Shown here: positions 26,952-37,195 of the stretch, piece by piece
Numbering within the stretch: position 1 is the first letter of the stretch
How the letters are laid out: every line of letters begins with the position of its first letter
Source of the DNA: Ruegeria arenilitoris
Lineage (GTDB): Bacteria > Pseudomonadota > Alphaproteobacteria > Rhodobacterales > Rhodobacteraceae
Assembly: GCF_013035315.1 (NCBI RefSeq)
Contig: NZ_WQHP01000005.1
Location: 72,001-136,000, forward strand
Direction of reading: 5' to 3'
Length of the DNA stretch: 64,000 nt
Notes under the pieces: model-generated
The model's input: only the letters and a program-made list of their open reading frames with translations
What the model was told of the DNA's origin: nothing
The model's database searches: none
Position numbers and translations under genes: made by a program

Positions 26952-27836
26952 ATGACCTATGATTTGTTTATTGGGGACCGCCTGTTTTCCAGCTGGTCCA
27001 TGCGCGGGTGGCTGATGCTGGAAAAATTCGGCCTGCCCTATCGATCCCATATGATCGGGCTGTATTCCGGCACGATGGCTGAGGATATGAAACCTCTCGC
27101 TCCGGCTCGACTCGTTCCGGTTCTGCGCTTGCCAGATGGTACGGTCGTGGGCGAAAGCCTTGCAATGGCTGAAACCTTGGCCGAATTGCACCTCGAGGCA
27201 GGATTGTGGCCGGACGCCCCCGCTGCACGCGCAACCGCACGGTGGCTTTGCGCGGAAATGGTAGCCGGATTCACCGCGTTGCGCGGCCAGTGCCCAATGC
27301 AACTGAAACACTGCTGGCAAGGGTTTGAACCATCGCCCGAAACGCGCGCCGATCTGGACCGGATCGAAGCGCTGTGGGCCCATGCCCGGAGTGTTTCCGG
27401 CGCGGCCAGCGGCCCATTGTTCGCACAGTATTCGTTGGCGGACGTGTTCTACACGCCAGTCGCGGCGCGGATCATCGGGTATGGTTTGCCGGTCTCAAAC
27501 GCAAATCGCGCGTATTGCATTGAATTGCTGTCGGATCTGTCGGTGCGTCAATGGCGCGCGATGGGGCTGACGGTGCGCTACGAGCCGTTCCCTTACGCAA
27601 TGGATCTACCGTCCGAAACCTGGCCGATTGGCGGAGTATCCCGGGCAAAACCTGTTCAGGGCGACGCGGCGATCAACGATGCTTGCCCCTATTCGGGGAA
27701 ACCTGTGGCCGATGTCCTTGAACTTGACGGTCAACGCTGGGGGTTCTGCAACCGCTTCTGCCGGGACAAAACCGTCGCAGACCCCGGAGCGTGGCCACAA
27801 TTCTCGTCCATGATCGGAGCTGTTAACGATTCTTAA
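26952..27836 (+). CDS. glutathione S-transferase with C-terminal cysteine-rich module
   Basis: 294 residues from ATG 26952 (MTYDLFIGDRLFSSWSMRG); a GTG at 26931 adds seven unlikely residues. Residues 1 to about 80 are the thioredoxin-like GST domain with the SSWS active-site turn and the glutathione-binding GESLAMAETLAEL. Residues about 90-210 are the all-helical domain. An extra tail (about 235-294) contains ACPYSGKPV, then RWGFCNRFCRDKTVADP: three cysteines in a C-x(n)-C-x3-C array resembling a YHS/TRASH-type metal site. Ordinary GSTs end near 220. The substrate is unknown. Confidence 0.85.
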   Translation: MTYDLFIGDRLFSSWSMRGWLMLEKFGLPYRSHMIGLYSGTMAEDMKPLAPARLVPVLRLPDGTVVGESLAMAETLAELHLEAGLWPDAPAARATARWLCAEMVAGFTALRGQCPMQLKHCWQGFEPSPETRADLDRIEALWAHARSVSGAASGPLFAQYSLADVFYTPVAARIIGYGLPVSNANRAYCIELLSDLSVRQWRAMGLTVRYEPFPYAMDLPSETWPIGGVSRAKPVQGDAAINDACPYSGKPVADVLELDGQRWGFCNRFCRDKTVADPGAWPQFSSMIGAVNDS

Positions 27837-27881
27837 ACCGTGACCGTGGCAGCAACGACCTGTTAACCAAAAAGGTCGTTC

Positions 27882-29396
27882 ATGGTCGCCCGCGCCCACA
27901 CAGTTGCTTTTCAAGGCGTAGAAGCTCGCCCAGTTGAGGTTCAATGCGCCGTCTCACCGGGCCTGCCCGCGTTTTCCATCGTTGGGCTGCCCGACAAAGC
28001 AGTTTCCGAGGCACGGGATCGTGTGCGCAGCGCACTCAGTTCGATGGCGATTGCACTTCCGTCCAAGCGGATTACAATCAACCTTTCGCCGGCCGATCTG
28101 CCCAAAGAAGGCAGCCATTTCGACCTGCCAATCGCAGTGGCCCTGCTGTCAGCATTGGAGATCATACCACCCGACGCCGCCGAGGGTTCGGTCTCGCTGG
28201 GCGAGTTGTCGCTGGACGGATCGTTGGTGCCGGTGGTCGGCGCCCTGCCCGCTGCCATGACCGCGGCGGCCGAAGATCGGGCGTTGCTTTGTCCCCGTGC
28301 GTCCAGCGCCGAGGCCGCGTGGGTCGATGCAACTCAGGTGATCGGGGCCGGATCATTGGGCGATGTGGTCAGACATTTCTCGGGGCAATCCCCATTGCCC
28401 GCCGCGCAACCGGGCGAAGTTACGCTAGAGCAAAGCGCGCGTGATCTGCGCGACGTCAAAGGGCAAGAGCGTGCCAAGCGCGCATTGGAAATCGCGGCGG
28501 CCGGGCGGCATCACCTGATCATGACCGGCACGCCCGGTTCAGGCAAATCCATGTTGGCCGCCCGACTACCCGGCATTCTGCCCCCACTCACCCCATCCGA
28601 GGCGCTGGAAACCTCGATGATCCAATCTCTGTGCGGGCTGTTGGATGAGGGCGGGATCAGCCGCAGCCGACCGTTCCGCGAACCGCACCACACCGCATCC
28701 ATGGCGGCCATTGTCGGAGGGGGTCGGGGCGCAAAACCCGGTGAGATATCGCTGGCCCATAACGGCGTGCTTTTCATGGACGAATTTCCCGAGTTTCCGC
28801 GTACAGTTCTGGAAACTCTGCGCCAGCCGATTGAAACCGGCGAAGTCATGGTGGCGCGGGCCAACGCGCATGTGAAATACCCCTGCAGGTTCATGCTGGT
28901 CGCTGCGGCCAATCCCTGCAAATGCGGATACCTGACCGATCCGGCCCGCGCTTGCTCTCGCGCGCCCATCTGTGGTGAAGACTACCTGAGCCGTATCTCG
29001 GGCCCGCTTATGGATCGGTTTGACTTGCGGATCGAGGTGCCTCCGGTCGGGTTCACCGACCTGGATCTGCCGCCATCCGGCGATAGTTCGGCGACTGTGG
29101 CGGCGCGGGTCGAACAGGCCCGCAGCGTTCAGGCCGAACGCTTTCATGAGGTGCCAAACGTCCGTCAAAATTCCGATGTCGAAGGCAATCTGCTGGAGGA
29201 AGTCGCAGCGCCCGACGCTGAAGGCAAAGAGTTGCTTGTCCGAGCCGCAGAGCGGTTCGGCCTTTCGGCGCGCGCCTTTCATCGCATCCTTCGGGTCGCG
29301 CGCACAATTGCGGATCTGGATGGTGAACCAGAGATTCGCCGCCCTCATGTGGCCGAAGCGCTGAGCTTTCGCATCAGCGCCAAAGCGGCGCTTTAG
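27882..29396 (+). CDS. comM: ComM/YifB-family AAA+ ATPase (Mg-chelatase-like)
   Basis: 504 residues. The N-terminal ChlI-type domain 5 fold ([25 protein letters not shown] segment near 27-47) precedes the AAA+ core: Walker [12 protein letters not shown] near 210-220, Walker [11 protein letters not shown] near 296-305, and sensor NPCKCGYL. The C-terminal lid runs to FRISAKAAL. ComM is a hexameric helicase that promotes branch migration of incoming single strands during natural transformation. It stands alone; its TAG stop overlaps the convergent gshB stop. Confidence 0.93.
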   Translation: MVARAHTVAFQGVEARPVEVQCAVSPGLPAFSIVGLPDKAVSEARDRVRSALSSMAIALPSKRITINLSPADLPKEGSHFDLPIAVALLSALEIIPPDAAEGSVSLGELSLDGSLVPVVGALPAAMTAAAEDRALLCPRASSAEAAWVDATQVIGAGSLGDVVRHFSGQSPLPAAQPGEVTLEQSARDLRDVKGQERAKRALEIAAAGRHHLIMTGTPGSGKSMLAARLPGILPPLTPSEALETSMIQSLCGLLDEGGISRSRPFREPHHTASMAAIVGGGRGAKPGEISLAHNGVLFMDEFPEFPRTVLETLRQPIETGEVMVARANAHVKYPCRFMLVAAANPCKCGYLTDPARACSRAPICGEDYLSRISGPLMDRFDLRIEVPPVGFTDLDLPPSGDSSATVAARVEQARSVQAERFHEVPNVRQNSDVEGNLLEEVAAPDAEGKELLVRAAERFGLSARAFHRILRVARTIADLDGEPEIRRPHVAEALSFRISAKAAL

Positions 29397-30325
29397 AGTT
29401 TCGCTTCGATCGCCTGCCAGATCTTTTCGGCGATATTCACACCGTTGAAACGCTCAAGCTCTTGGATACCTGTCGGAGAGGTCACGTTGATCTCGGTCAG
29501 GTAATCGCCAATCACGTCGATGCCCACAAAGACCTGCCCCTTTTCTTTCAGCAATGGGCCAATTGCGGCACAGATTTCAAGATCGCGGTCCGAAAGACCG
29601 ATTTTCTCGGGCCGACCACCCACGTGCATGTTCGACCGCGTCTCACCTGCGGCTGGCACACGGTTGATCGCACCCACGGCCTCACCATCGACGAGGATGA
29701 TGCGTTTGTCGCCATTGCTCACGTCCGGCAGGAACTTCTGAACGATCAGCGGCTCACGCGAGAAACCGGTAAACAGCTCGTGCAAAGAGGTCAGGTTGCG
29801 GTCGTTGGCATCCAACCGGAAAACCCCGGCGCCACCGTTGCCGTAAAGCGGTTTCAGGATGACGTCGCCGTGCTTTTCCTTGAACGCCTTTATGGTCTGC
29901 AAATCGTGCGCGATTGTTGTTGGCGGCGTCAGATCCGGGAAATCCAGCACCAGCAGTTTCTCGGGATAGTTCCGCACCCAGAACGGATCGTTAACCACCA
30001 GGGCTTGCCCTTTCAGGCGGTCCAGCAGGTGGGTCGATGTGATGTAGTGCATGTCGAACGGAGGGTCCTGGCGCAGCCAGATCACGTCAAACTCTGCCAA
30101 ATCAACCTCGCGTTCAGGGCCCAGTTCAGCAGGGTCACCCGCTACGCGCTGAACCTTCATGTCGTGACCGCGCGCGGTAATCCGCCCCTCTTGATACGCC
30201 AAATGGTCCGGGCTGTAGAAAAACAGCGAATGCTCGCGCGCCTGTGCCTCTTCGGCCAGTCGGAATGAGCTGTCAGCATTTATGTCTACGGCCCCGATCG
30301 GGTCCATCTGAAAGGCGATTTTCAT
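29393..30325 (-). CDS. gshB: glutathione synthase
   Basis: 310 residues. The N-terminal substrate domain opens [19 protein letters not shown] with the conserved Asp-Ile-Asp; ATP-grasp elements follow: [17 protein letters not shown] (the glycine-rich ATP loop, near 155-171), the [12 protein letters not shown] region, and the metal/ATP residues [20 protein letters not shown] near the C-terminus. It joins gamma-glutamylcysteine and glycine with ATP to form glutathione. yraN and rsmI lie upstream on the same strand, a frequent alphaproteobacterial grouping. Confidence 0.96.
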   Translation of the reverse strand: MKIAFQMDPIGAVDINADSSFRLAEEAQAREHSLFFYSPDHLAYQEGRITARGHDMKVQRVAGDPAELGPEREVDLAEFDVIWLRQDPPFDMHYITSTHLLDRLKGQALVVNDPFWVRNYPEKLLVLDFPDLTPPTTIAHDLQTIKAFKEKHGDVILKPLYGNGGAGVFRLDANDRNLTSLHELFTGFSREPLIVQKFLPDVSNGDKRIILVDGEAVGAINRVPAAGETRSNMHVGGRPEKIGLSDRDLEICAAIGPLLKEKGQVFVGIDVIGDYLTEINVTSPTGIQELERFNGVNIAEKIWQAIEAKL

Positions 30326-30386
30326 GGCGTGTCCCTCAGTTTCACGCCCGATACATGGCCCAGCCGCGCTGGCGGTTCAATGGGGA

Positions 30387-30758
30387 TCAGCCCAAATCGA
30401 ACGCGTTTTCGATGATTTGAACAGCACCTGAGCCATCCACCAAAGCGGCATCAAAGCGAACATTCGTCAGCTGCCCGTTGGGTTCGGTTTCAAGAAACTG
30501 AGCGGCTGAGGCACAAATCCGATCCATCTGACGGCGGTTGATCCGGTGCGCAGCGACATCGAAGCTGCGGCTTTTCTTAACCTCGACAAAGATTACATCG
30601 TCGGTGCCACGCACGATCAGATCAATCTCACCTCCAGCACCGCGCCAACGGTGATGGGCAATCGAGTAGCCTCGGCGCTCATAATCGGATGCAACCTGCC
30701 GTTCCGCCGCTTGCCCAGAATGATACGATACCGAGCTTTTGACGGATCGCGCAGTCAT
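30387..30758 (-). CDS. YraN/UPF0102 family nuclease-fold protein
   Basis: 123 residues. The family core is visible: YERRGYSIAHHRWRGAGGEIDLI, then DDVIFVEVKKS, giving the E-x(n)-D-x(n)-ExK pattern of the PD-(D/E)XK nuclease fold, and the RINRRQMDRI helix. The role is unproven; members cluster with rsmI and peptidoglycan genes. It begins one base after the rsmI stop on the same strand, so the pair is one transcript. Confidence 0.9.
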   Translation of the reverse strand: MTARSVKSSVSYHSGQAAERQVASDYERRGYSIAHHRWRGAGGEIDLIVRGTDDVIFVEVKKSRSFDVAAHRINRRQMDRICASAAQFLETEPNGQLTNVRFDAALVDGSGAVQIIENAFDLG

Positions 30759-30759
30759 G

Positions 30760-31617
30760 TCATCCCTTCCCCAGTTTCAGAGCCTTCTGATAAATCGGAC
30801 GACGCGGCAGTTTGTACATTTCAGAAACCAGATCCGCCGCATCCCGAACCGAATGAGTTTCCAAGGCTCGTTTTAACGCCTCTTCTATGTCGGATTCGTT
30901 AACAGTTTCCGAATGTCCCCGGTCCACGAGCAGAACAATCTCTCCTTTGACCGTCTGCGCCTGCAGCGCGGCGGCCAACTCCTCCAACGACCCACGTCGG
31001 ACCTCTTCGAATTTCTTAGTTAGCTCTCGGCACATCGCTGCCTGACGGTTCCCGCCCAACACATCGGCCAGGTCAGACAGGCAAGCCGCCACGCGTTTGG
31101 GAGATTCATAAAACACCAGTGTCCCGGGTACGTCCCGCAGCGCCTCGATCCGCGAACGGCGGGCACCGGAGGCATTGGGCAGGAAGCCCGCAAAGAAAAA
31201 CGCATCCGTTGGCAACCCGGCCAGTGTCAACGCCATCAGCGCAGCGGATGGTCCAGGCGCACACGTCACCGTATGTCCCGCCTCGGCTGCTTGCCGCCCT
31301 AGATCGTACCCCGGATCAGCAATCAGGGGCATCCCGGCCTCAGAGGCATAGGCGACGGACTTGCCCTCACTCAGAGCGTCCAGAATCTTCCCGCGTGCAC
31401 CCGCACCACTGTGATCGTGATAGGCTAGGATTCGCCGCCCTTCGAGCGGGACGCCGTGAATCTCCATCAACCGGCGCAAGCTGCGCGTGTCTTCGGCGGC
31501 GATTACATCGGCCGAGGCGAGCACATCCAGTGCTCTGAGCGTGATATCGCGCGCCGTTCCGATCGGAGTGGCAACAAAATACAGGCCAGCGCCCAATCTT
31601 ACTTTTTGGAAATTCAA
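30760..31617 (-). CDS. rsmI: 16S rRNA (cytidine1402-2'-O)-methyltransferase
   Basis: 285 residues from a TTG start at 31617, preceded by GAGGG about nine bases upstream. The tetrapyrrole-methylase fold opens with YFVATPIGTARDITLRALDV near 13-32 and DVIAAEDTRSLRRL; the SAM loop AYASEAGMPLIADPG follows near 110. RsmI adds a 2'-O-methyl to C1402 in the decoding centre of 16S rRNA. It is divergent from the LpoA-like gene, with yraN immediately downstream. Confidence 0.95.
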   Translation of the reverse strand: MNFQKVRLGAGLYFVATPIGTARDITLRALDVLASADVIAAEDTRSLRRLMEIHGVPLEGRRILAYHDHSGAGARGKILDALSEGKSVAYASEAGMPLIADPGYDLGRQAAEAGHTVTCAPGPSAALMALTLAGLPTDAFFFAGFLPNASGARRSRIEALRDVPGTLVFYESPKRVAACLSDLADVLGGNRQAAMCRELTKKFEEVRRGSLEELAAALQAQTVKGEIVLLVDRGHSETVNESDIEEALKRALETHSVRDAADLVSEMYKLPRRPIYQKALKLGKG

Positions 31618-31705
31618 AGCTGGACCCTCACAGCGTGACGTTTATTATCGCGGCCTAACAGATTGGTGGTACCCCAAGCCGCCGGGACAGGGAGTTTTCA
31701 TTTAG

Positions 31706-32878
31706 ATGTTTACCGTTTGCAAGCCCGTTCGCAAGCTGGCGCAATCCGCTGCTATTCTTGCCACTGCCGCGTTGCTGGCCGCATGTGAGCCCGGAAATCT
31801 GGGCGGAGGCCCCTCGATCAACACATCCAAACCCGTTCCTGTTGCCCTGTTGGTCCCCGCAGGGTCGGGCAATTCCGGAGATGCAGCTCTGGCCCGCAGT
31901 TTGGAAAACGCGGCGCGTCTGGCGATGTCCGATCTTCAGAATGTGCAGATTGATCTGCGCGTTTATGACACGCGCGGCAGCTCAAACACGGCGGCCGAAG
32001 TTGCGCAGCGCGCGGTGGCCGACGGAGCGAAGGTCATTCTGGGTCCGGTCTATGCACAAGCAGCCAACTCGGCTGGTCTGGCCGTGCTAAGCAACAACGT
32101 CAACGTTCTGTCATTCTCGAACAACACAAGCATCGCAGGCGGCAACGTCTTTGTGCTTGGTCCGACCTTCCAGAACACGGCAAACCGTCTGGTCAGCTTT
32201 GCCGGATCGCGCGGCAAGTCGAACATGGTCATCGTTCACAGTAATGATTCTGCCGGTCAGCTTGGACAATCCGCAATTGCCAATGCAATAAGCAGCAGCC
32301 GCGTCGGAAATGCAGGAACGGTTGGGTATGACCGCTCGCAGCAAGGCGTGATCAATTCGGTCCCCACGATCAAGTCAACCGTCGACGCATCAGGGGCGGA
32401 TTCGCTGTTCCTGACGGCCACAACAGCCGGAGCACTGCCGCTGTTTTCGCAGCTACTGCCCGAAGCTGGCGTCTCGCCGTCGACAACGCAGTACATCGGA
32501 CTGACGCGGTGGGATATCCCTGCCCAAACGCTGGAACTGCCGGGCGTACAGGGTGGCTGGTTCGCCCTGCCTGACCCGTCCAAGGCACAAGCGTATCGCC
32601 AACGGTACAACAACACCTATGGTGAGGCCCCGCACCCGATCAGCGGTCTGGCCTATGACGGGATCGCCGCGATTGCGGCGCTGGTCAGCCAGGGCAAATC
32701 CGACGCGCTGACCGCTTCGGCATTGACACAGAACGCCGGTTTCCAGGGCGTTGGCGGTATCTTCCGCCTGCGGTCTGACGGCACGAACGAACGCGGTCTG
32801 GCCGTTGCCACGATCCAAAACAAACAGGTAGTAGTGATTGACTCCGCCCCTCAAAGCTTCTCTGGCGCCGGTTTCTGA
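31706..32878 (+). CDS. LpoA-like penicillin-binding protein activator lipoprotein
   Basis: 390 residues with a lipoprotein signal: basic start, hydrophobic core, lipobox LLAAC near 23-27. The remainder is a type I periplasmic-binding fold: VALLVPAGSGNSGDAALARS near 47-66, DTRGSSNTAAEVAQRAVADG, and PISGLAYDGIAAIAAL near 312-327. It matches the family annotated as PBP activators because it resembles the C-terminal domain of E. coli LpoA; the LpoA N-terminal helical domain is absent, so a direct PBP1a role is inference. In alphaproteobacteria it is usually next to rsmI, as here. Confidence 0.85.
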   Translation: MFTVCKPVRKLAQSAAILATAALLAACEPGNLGGGPSINTSKPVPVALLVPAGSGNSGDAALARSLENAARLAMSDLQNVQIDLRVYDTRGSSNTAAEVAQRAVADGAKVILGPVYAQAANSAGLAVLSNNVNVLSFSNNTSIAGGNVFVLGPTFQNTANRLVSFAGSRGKSNMVIVHSNDSAGQLGQSAIANAISSSRVGNAGTVGYDRSQQGVINSVPTIKSTVDASGADSLFLTATTAGALPLFSQLLPEAGVSPSTTQYIGLTRWDIPAQTLELPGVQGGWFALPDPSKAQAYRQRYNNTYGEAPHPISGLAYDGIAAIAALVSQGKSDALTASALTQNAGFQGVGGIFRLRSDGTNERGLAVATIQNKQVVVIDSAPQSFSGAGF

Positions 32879-35657
32879 TCAACCGGTTCTTAAGCTCACC
32901 CCGCAGGGTGAGCTGATCTGTCCGGCCGATGAAATATTCGACAGTACCGCCGTCCTGGCACAACTGTCGGAAGCCTTTGAAAACACGCAGGACAATAGCG
33001 CACGGCGGAACGAGACCGTGCGCATTTTGCGTGATGCCCAGAAAGCCGGGCGCAAGGCCATCGCAGATGCGTTTGCGCGGCGCCCCTTCGACGCAAGGCC
33101 TCTGACACGGTCCTATACCTACCTGACTGACGGTCTGGTCTGCACAGCGATGCAAGTCGCCAGTGTCGATCTGCATCCGCTGGCCACGCCGACACAGGGC
33201 GAAAAGATCGCCGTTCTAGCCGTGGGCGGTTACGGGCGGGGCGAAATGGCCCCGGCCTCGGACGTCGATCTGCTGTTCCTGACCCCATACAAGATCACCG
33301 CATGGGCCGAGAGCGTCATTGAATCCATGCTCTACATCCTTTGGGACTTGCGGCTGAAGGTCGGCCATTCATCGCGTACGATCAAAGATTGCCTTCGGCT
33401 TGGGGCAGATGATTTCACCATCCGCACCGCCATGCTGGAACAGCGGTATCTGGCAGGGGACGCAGCCTTGGCCGACGAGCTGGAAAGGCGCCTCAAGACC
33501 GAACTGTTCAAAGGCAGCGAGCGTCAGTTCATCGAGGCCAAGCTGCAGGAACGTGACGAACGCCACCAGAAACAGGGTGAGCGATACATGGTCGAGCCCA
33601 ACGTCAAAGAAGGCAAAGGGGGGCTGCGCGATCTGCAATCGCTCTATTGGATTGCTAAGTATATCTACGGCGTTCAGGACGTCGCCGAACTGGTCCCGCT
33701 GGGTCTGTTCACCGCCGAAGAGTTCAGCACCTTCGCCCAAGCAGAAGAGTTCCTGTGGGCGGTGCGATCGCATTTGCACCTTGTCACCGGACGCGCGACC
33801 GAACAGCTAACCTTTGACCTGCAGGTCGAGGTCGCCGACCGCATGGGCTATGAAGATCGGGCCGGACGCCGGGCGGTAGAAGTGTTCATGCAGCGCTATT
33901 TCCGCGAAGCGACGCAGGTAGGGGAACTGACCCGTATCTTCCTGACGAAGCTCGAAGCATCCCACGTCAAAGGCGAAGCGCTGCTAGAGCGGATATTTCG
34001 ACGCAGACCGCGTGTCAAATCCGGGTACAAGGTTGTCCATGGCCGCCTGGACGTGGCTGATCCCAAGACCTTTTTAGCGGACAAGTTGAACCTGTTGCGC
34101 CTGTTCGAAGAGGGCCTGCGCACTGGTATGCTGATCCACCCGGACGCGATGCGACTGGTGACGGCCAACCTTCACCTGATCGACGATGACATGCGCCACG
34201 ACAAAGAGGCTCAGCGCATTTTTCTGGACTTGATGCTGAAACACGGCAATCCGGAACGCGCCCTGCGCAGGATGAACGAGTTGGGCGTGTTATCGGCCTT
34301 TTTGCCTGAGTTTGAGCACATCGTGGCGATGATGCAGTTCAATATGTATCACAGCTATACGGTGGACGAGCACACCATCCAGACCATCGTCAATCTGGCG
34401 CAAATCGAACGGGGTGAACTGGTCGAGTCGCTGCCGCTGGCCTCGTCCATCCTGAAAGGCGGGGTCAATCGCAAAGTTCTGTACGTGGCCCTGTTGCTGC
34501 ATGACATCGCCAAAGGCCGCCCCGAGGATCACTCGATCCTAGGGGCACAGATCGCGCGCAAGGTGGCCCCACGACTGGGACTGAACAAATCTGACTCGGA
34601 AACCGTGGAATGGCTGGTACGCTATCACCTTCTGATGTCGGACATGGCGCAGAAACGCGACATCTCTGACCCGCGCACAGTGCGGGACTTTGCCAAAGCG
34701 GTGAAGACTGTCAAACGGCTGGACCTGCTGACGGTTCTAACCGTTTGCGACATTCGCGGCGTTGGCCCGAATACCTGGAACAACTGGAAGGCAACCCTGC
34801 TGCGCGCCCTTCATGCTGAAACCAAACGGGCGTTGGAAACCGGCATGGAAGACCTCAACCGGGCCAACCGCGGCGCCGAGGCCAAGAAAGCCCTGCGCGC
34901 GGCACTTGGTGATTGGTCCAAGGCCGACCTCAAGGCCGAGACCGGACGGCACTATGCGCCCTATTGGCAGGGTTTGAACCTGTCGACGCATGTTGAATTT
35001 GCCAAAATGCTGCGGGCGCTGGAACACAGCGGCGATCCCGGTGCGATGGAAATTCACCTGCATCCGGATGACGACCGCGACGCGACGCGTGCCTGTTTTG
35101 CCATGGCCGATCATCCGGGTATTTTCGCTCGCATCGCCGGTGCACTGGCACTGGTCGGGGCCAACGTGGTTGATGCGCGCAGCTATACCACCAAGGATGG
35201 CTACGTCACCGACGCGTTCTGGATACAGGATGCCGAGGGCCACCCGTTTGAAGCTAGCCGCCTGCCACGGCTGACGCAGATGATCCACAAGACGCTCAAG
35301 GGTGAAGTGGTCGCGCGCGATGCTCTGAAATCCCGCGACAAGATCAAGAAACGCGAACGTGCGTTCAACGTGCCCACCCATATCATCTTCGACAATGACG
35401 GGTCCGAGATTTACACGATCATCGAAGTCGACACACGCGACCGCCCCGGCCTGTTGTATGACCTGACAAGGACGCTGGCTGCGGCGAATGTCTATATCGC
35501 CAACGCCGTGATTGCGACTTACGGCGAACAAGTGGTCGACACCTTCTACGTCAAGGACATGTTCGGCCTGAAATACCATTCGGAAGGCAAGCAGCGCGGG
35601 CTTGAGGCCAAGCTGCGCAAAGCCATCACCGAAGGTGCGGAGCGCGCAAGCTCATGA
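32838..35657 (+). CDS. glnD: bifunctional uridylyltransferase / uridylyl-removing PII regulator
   Basis: 939 residues. A TGA lies directly before the TTG at 32838, so this is the earliest possible start and the gene overlaps the preceding lipoprotein gene by 41 bases; a later start would cut only unconserved residues. The nucleotidyltransferase domain has GGYGRGEMAPASDVD (130-144). The HD domain has LLLHDIAKGRPEDHS near 552-566. Two ACT domains fill the C-terminus. GlnD uridylylates PII proteins when glutamine is low and removes UMP when it is high, setting nitrogen assimilation. murJ overlaps its end by four bases. Confidence 0.96.
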   Translation: MTPPLKASLAPVSDQPVLKLTPQGELICPADEIFDSTAVLAQLSEAFENTQDNSARRNETVRILRDAQKAGRKAIADAFARRPFDARPLTRSYTYLTDGLVCTAMQVASVDLHPLATPTQGEKIAVLAVGGYGRGEMAPASDVDLLFLTPYKITAWAESVIESMLYILWDLRLKVGHSSRTIKDCLRLGADDFTIRTAMLEQRYLAGDAALADELERRLKTELFKGSERQFIEAKLQERDERHQKQGERYMVEPNVKEGKGGLRDLQSLYWIAKYIYGVQDVAELVPLGLFTAEEFSTFAQAEEFLWAVRSHLHLVTGRATEQLTFDLQVEVADRMGYEDRAGRRAVEVFMQRYFREATQVGELTRIFLTKLEASHVKGEALLERIFRRRPRVKSGYKVVHGRLDVADPKTFLADKLNLLRLFEEGLRTGMLIHPDAMRLVTANLHLIDDDMRHDKEAQRIFLDLMLKHGNPERALRRMNELGVLSAFLPEFEHIVAMMQFNMYHSYTVDEHTIQTIVNLAQIERGELVESLPLASSILKGGVNRKVLYVALLLHDIAKGRPEDHSILGAQIARKVAPRLGLNKSDSETVEWLVRYHLLMSDMAQKRDISDPRTVRDFAKAVKTVKRLDLLTVLTVCDIRGVGPNTWNNWKATLLRALHAETKRALETGMEDLNRANRGAEAKKALRAALGDWSKADLKAETGRHYAPYWQGLNLSTHVEFAKMLRALEHSGDPGAMEIHLHPDDDRDATRACFAMADHPGIFARIAGALALVGANVVDARSYTTKDGYVTDAFWIQDAEGHPFEASRLPRLTQMIHKTLKGEVVARDALKSRDKIKKRERAFNVPTHIIFDNDGSEIYTIIEVDTRDRPGLLYDLTRTLAAANVYIANAVIATYGEQVVDTFYVKDMFGLKYHSEGKQRGLEAKLRKAITEGAERASS

Positions 35658-37195
35658 AGCAGATCCGGCTGTTTTCCGGCCTGTTCACGGTCGGGTTCTG
35701 GACGCTCGCCAGCCGGATTCTCGGATTTCTTCGGGAAATCCTGCTGACCGCCTATATCGGGCCGGGCCCTGTTATGGATGCGTTTGTCGCAGCGTTCCGC
35801 TTGCCGAATATGTTTCGTCGGTTCTTTGCAGAAGGCGCGTTCAACGCCGCCTTCGTGCCGATGTTTTCTAAACGGCTCGAGGGCGAGGAAAACGCCGAAG
35901 GCTTTGCCCAAGACGCCTTTAACCTGCTGGCGGCAGCCGTATTGGGTTTGGTCGGGCTGGCGATGGTTTTCATGCCGGGGCTGGTCTGGCTCACGGCCGA
36001 AGGGTTTTACGGCGATGAACGGTTCGATATGGCCGTGGACTACGGCTATGTGGTGTTTCCCTACATCCTGTTTATGTCGCTGGCTGCATTGTTCTCAGGC
36101 GTTCTGAACGCCACAGGTCGATTTGCGGCTGCCGCCGCCGCTCCAGTTTTGCTGAACATCTTTGCGTGCACCGCGCTGATCGCCGGTGCCCTATCTGGCG
36201 GTGAGGTCATCCGCTGGCTCATCACCGTCATCCCAATCGCCGGGGTCGCGCAATTGGCACTGGTTTGGGTGGCGACCGAGCGCGCAGGCGTTCGCATTCG
36301 TCCCGGACGGCCCAAGCTTAGCCCGGAAATGCGCCAAATGGTGCGCATTGCGGTGCCCGCCGCCCTAGCGATGGGCGTGACACAAGTTAATCTGGTGGTT
36401 GGTCAGTTAGTTGCCTCGAAAACTGAAAAGGCCGTCAGCTGGCTGTTTGCTGCCGACCGGTTGTATCAATTGCCGCTGGGAGTGGTCGGTATCGCTGTGG
36501 GGATCGTTCTGCTACCCGACCTGTCCCGCCGCCTGCGCGCCGGGGACAAGGATGGCGCGCGAAATGCCTATTCCCGCGCCGGAGAGTTCACACTGCTGCT
36601 GAGCCTGCCGTCGACCGTTGCCTTTCTGATCATTCCCATACCACTGGTGTCGGTCCTGTTCGAACGCGGCCAGTTCAGCGCCGAAGACACGGCAGCTACT
36701 GCGCTGGCGGTGGCAGTCTACGGCATCGGTCTACCCGCATTCATGTTGCAAAAGTTGCTGCAACCTTTGTTCTTTGCGCGTGAGGATACGCGGTCTCCGT
36801 TCCGTTACGCCGTGGTTGCGATGGCCGTGAATGCCGGTTTGGCGTTTGGGCTTTATCCGCTGGTGGGATGGATTGCGCCAGCTATTGCGGCGTCGGTCGC
36901 GGGGTGGGCCATGGTTGCGTTGTTGGCGATCGGCGCGCGGCGTTTCGGTGAAGAGGCGCGCTTGGATGATCGATTCAAGCGTCGCGTATGGCGGATCGTT
37001 GCGGCCTCGGCGGGAATGGGTGTGGTATTGTATGCCGCGATGCATCTTTTTGGCTGGGCGTTCCAAGTACCCGGATGGCGCTATTTGGCGTTGCTGATTC
37101 TGATCGTTGTTGCCGCAGCGGCCTATTTCGTTCTTGGTCACCTTTTAAAAGCGTTTGAGCTGTCCGAGTTCAAAAAGGCCCTGCGCAGATCCTGA
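35654..37195 (+). CDS. murJ: lipid II flippase
   Basis: 513 residues with about 14 membrane helices, the MOP-superfamily pattern. The conserved MurJ N-terminus appears as SRILGFLREILLTAYIGPG near 17-35, then AFRLPNMFRRFFAEGAFNAA with the essential Arg and Phe residues. It flips lipid II across the inner membrane to supply the Rod and divisome synthases. The glnD-murJ order is common in alphaproteobacteria. The ATG overlaps the glnD stop. Confidence 0.96.
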   Translation: MKQIRLFSGLFTVGFWTLASRILGFLREILLTAYIGPGPVMDAFVAAFRLPNMFRRFFAEGAFNAAFVPMFSKRLEGEENAEGFAQDAFNLLAAAVLGLVGLAMVFMPGLVWLTAEGFYGDERFDMAVDYGYVVFPYILFMSLAALFSGVLNATGRFAAAAAAPVLLNIFACTALIAGALSGGEVIRWLITVIPIAGVAQLALVWVATERAGVRIRPGRPKLSPEMRQMVRIAVPAALAMGVTQVNLVVGQLVASKTEKAVSWLFAADRLYQLPLGVVGIAVGIVLLPDLSRRLRAGDKDGARNAYSRAGEFTLLLSLPSTVAFLIIPIPLVSVLFERGQFSAEDTAATALAVAVYGIGLPAFMLQKLLQPLFFAREDTRSPFRYAVVAMAVNAGLAFGLYPLVGWIAPAIAASVAGWAMVALLAIGARRFGEEARLDDRFKRRVWRIVAASAGMGVVLYAAMHLFGWAFQVPGWRYLALLILIVVAAAAYFVLGHLLKAFELSEFKKALRRS

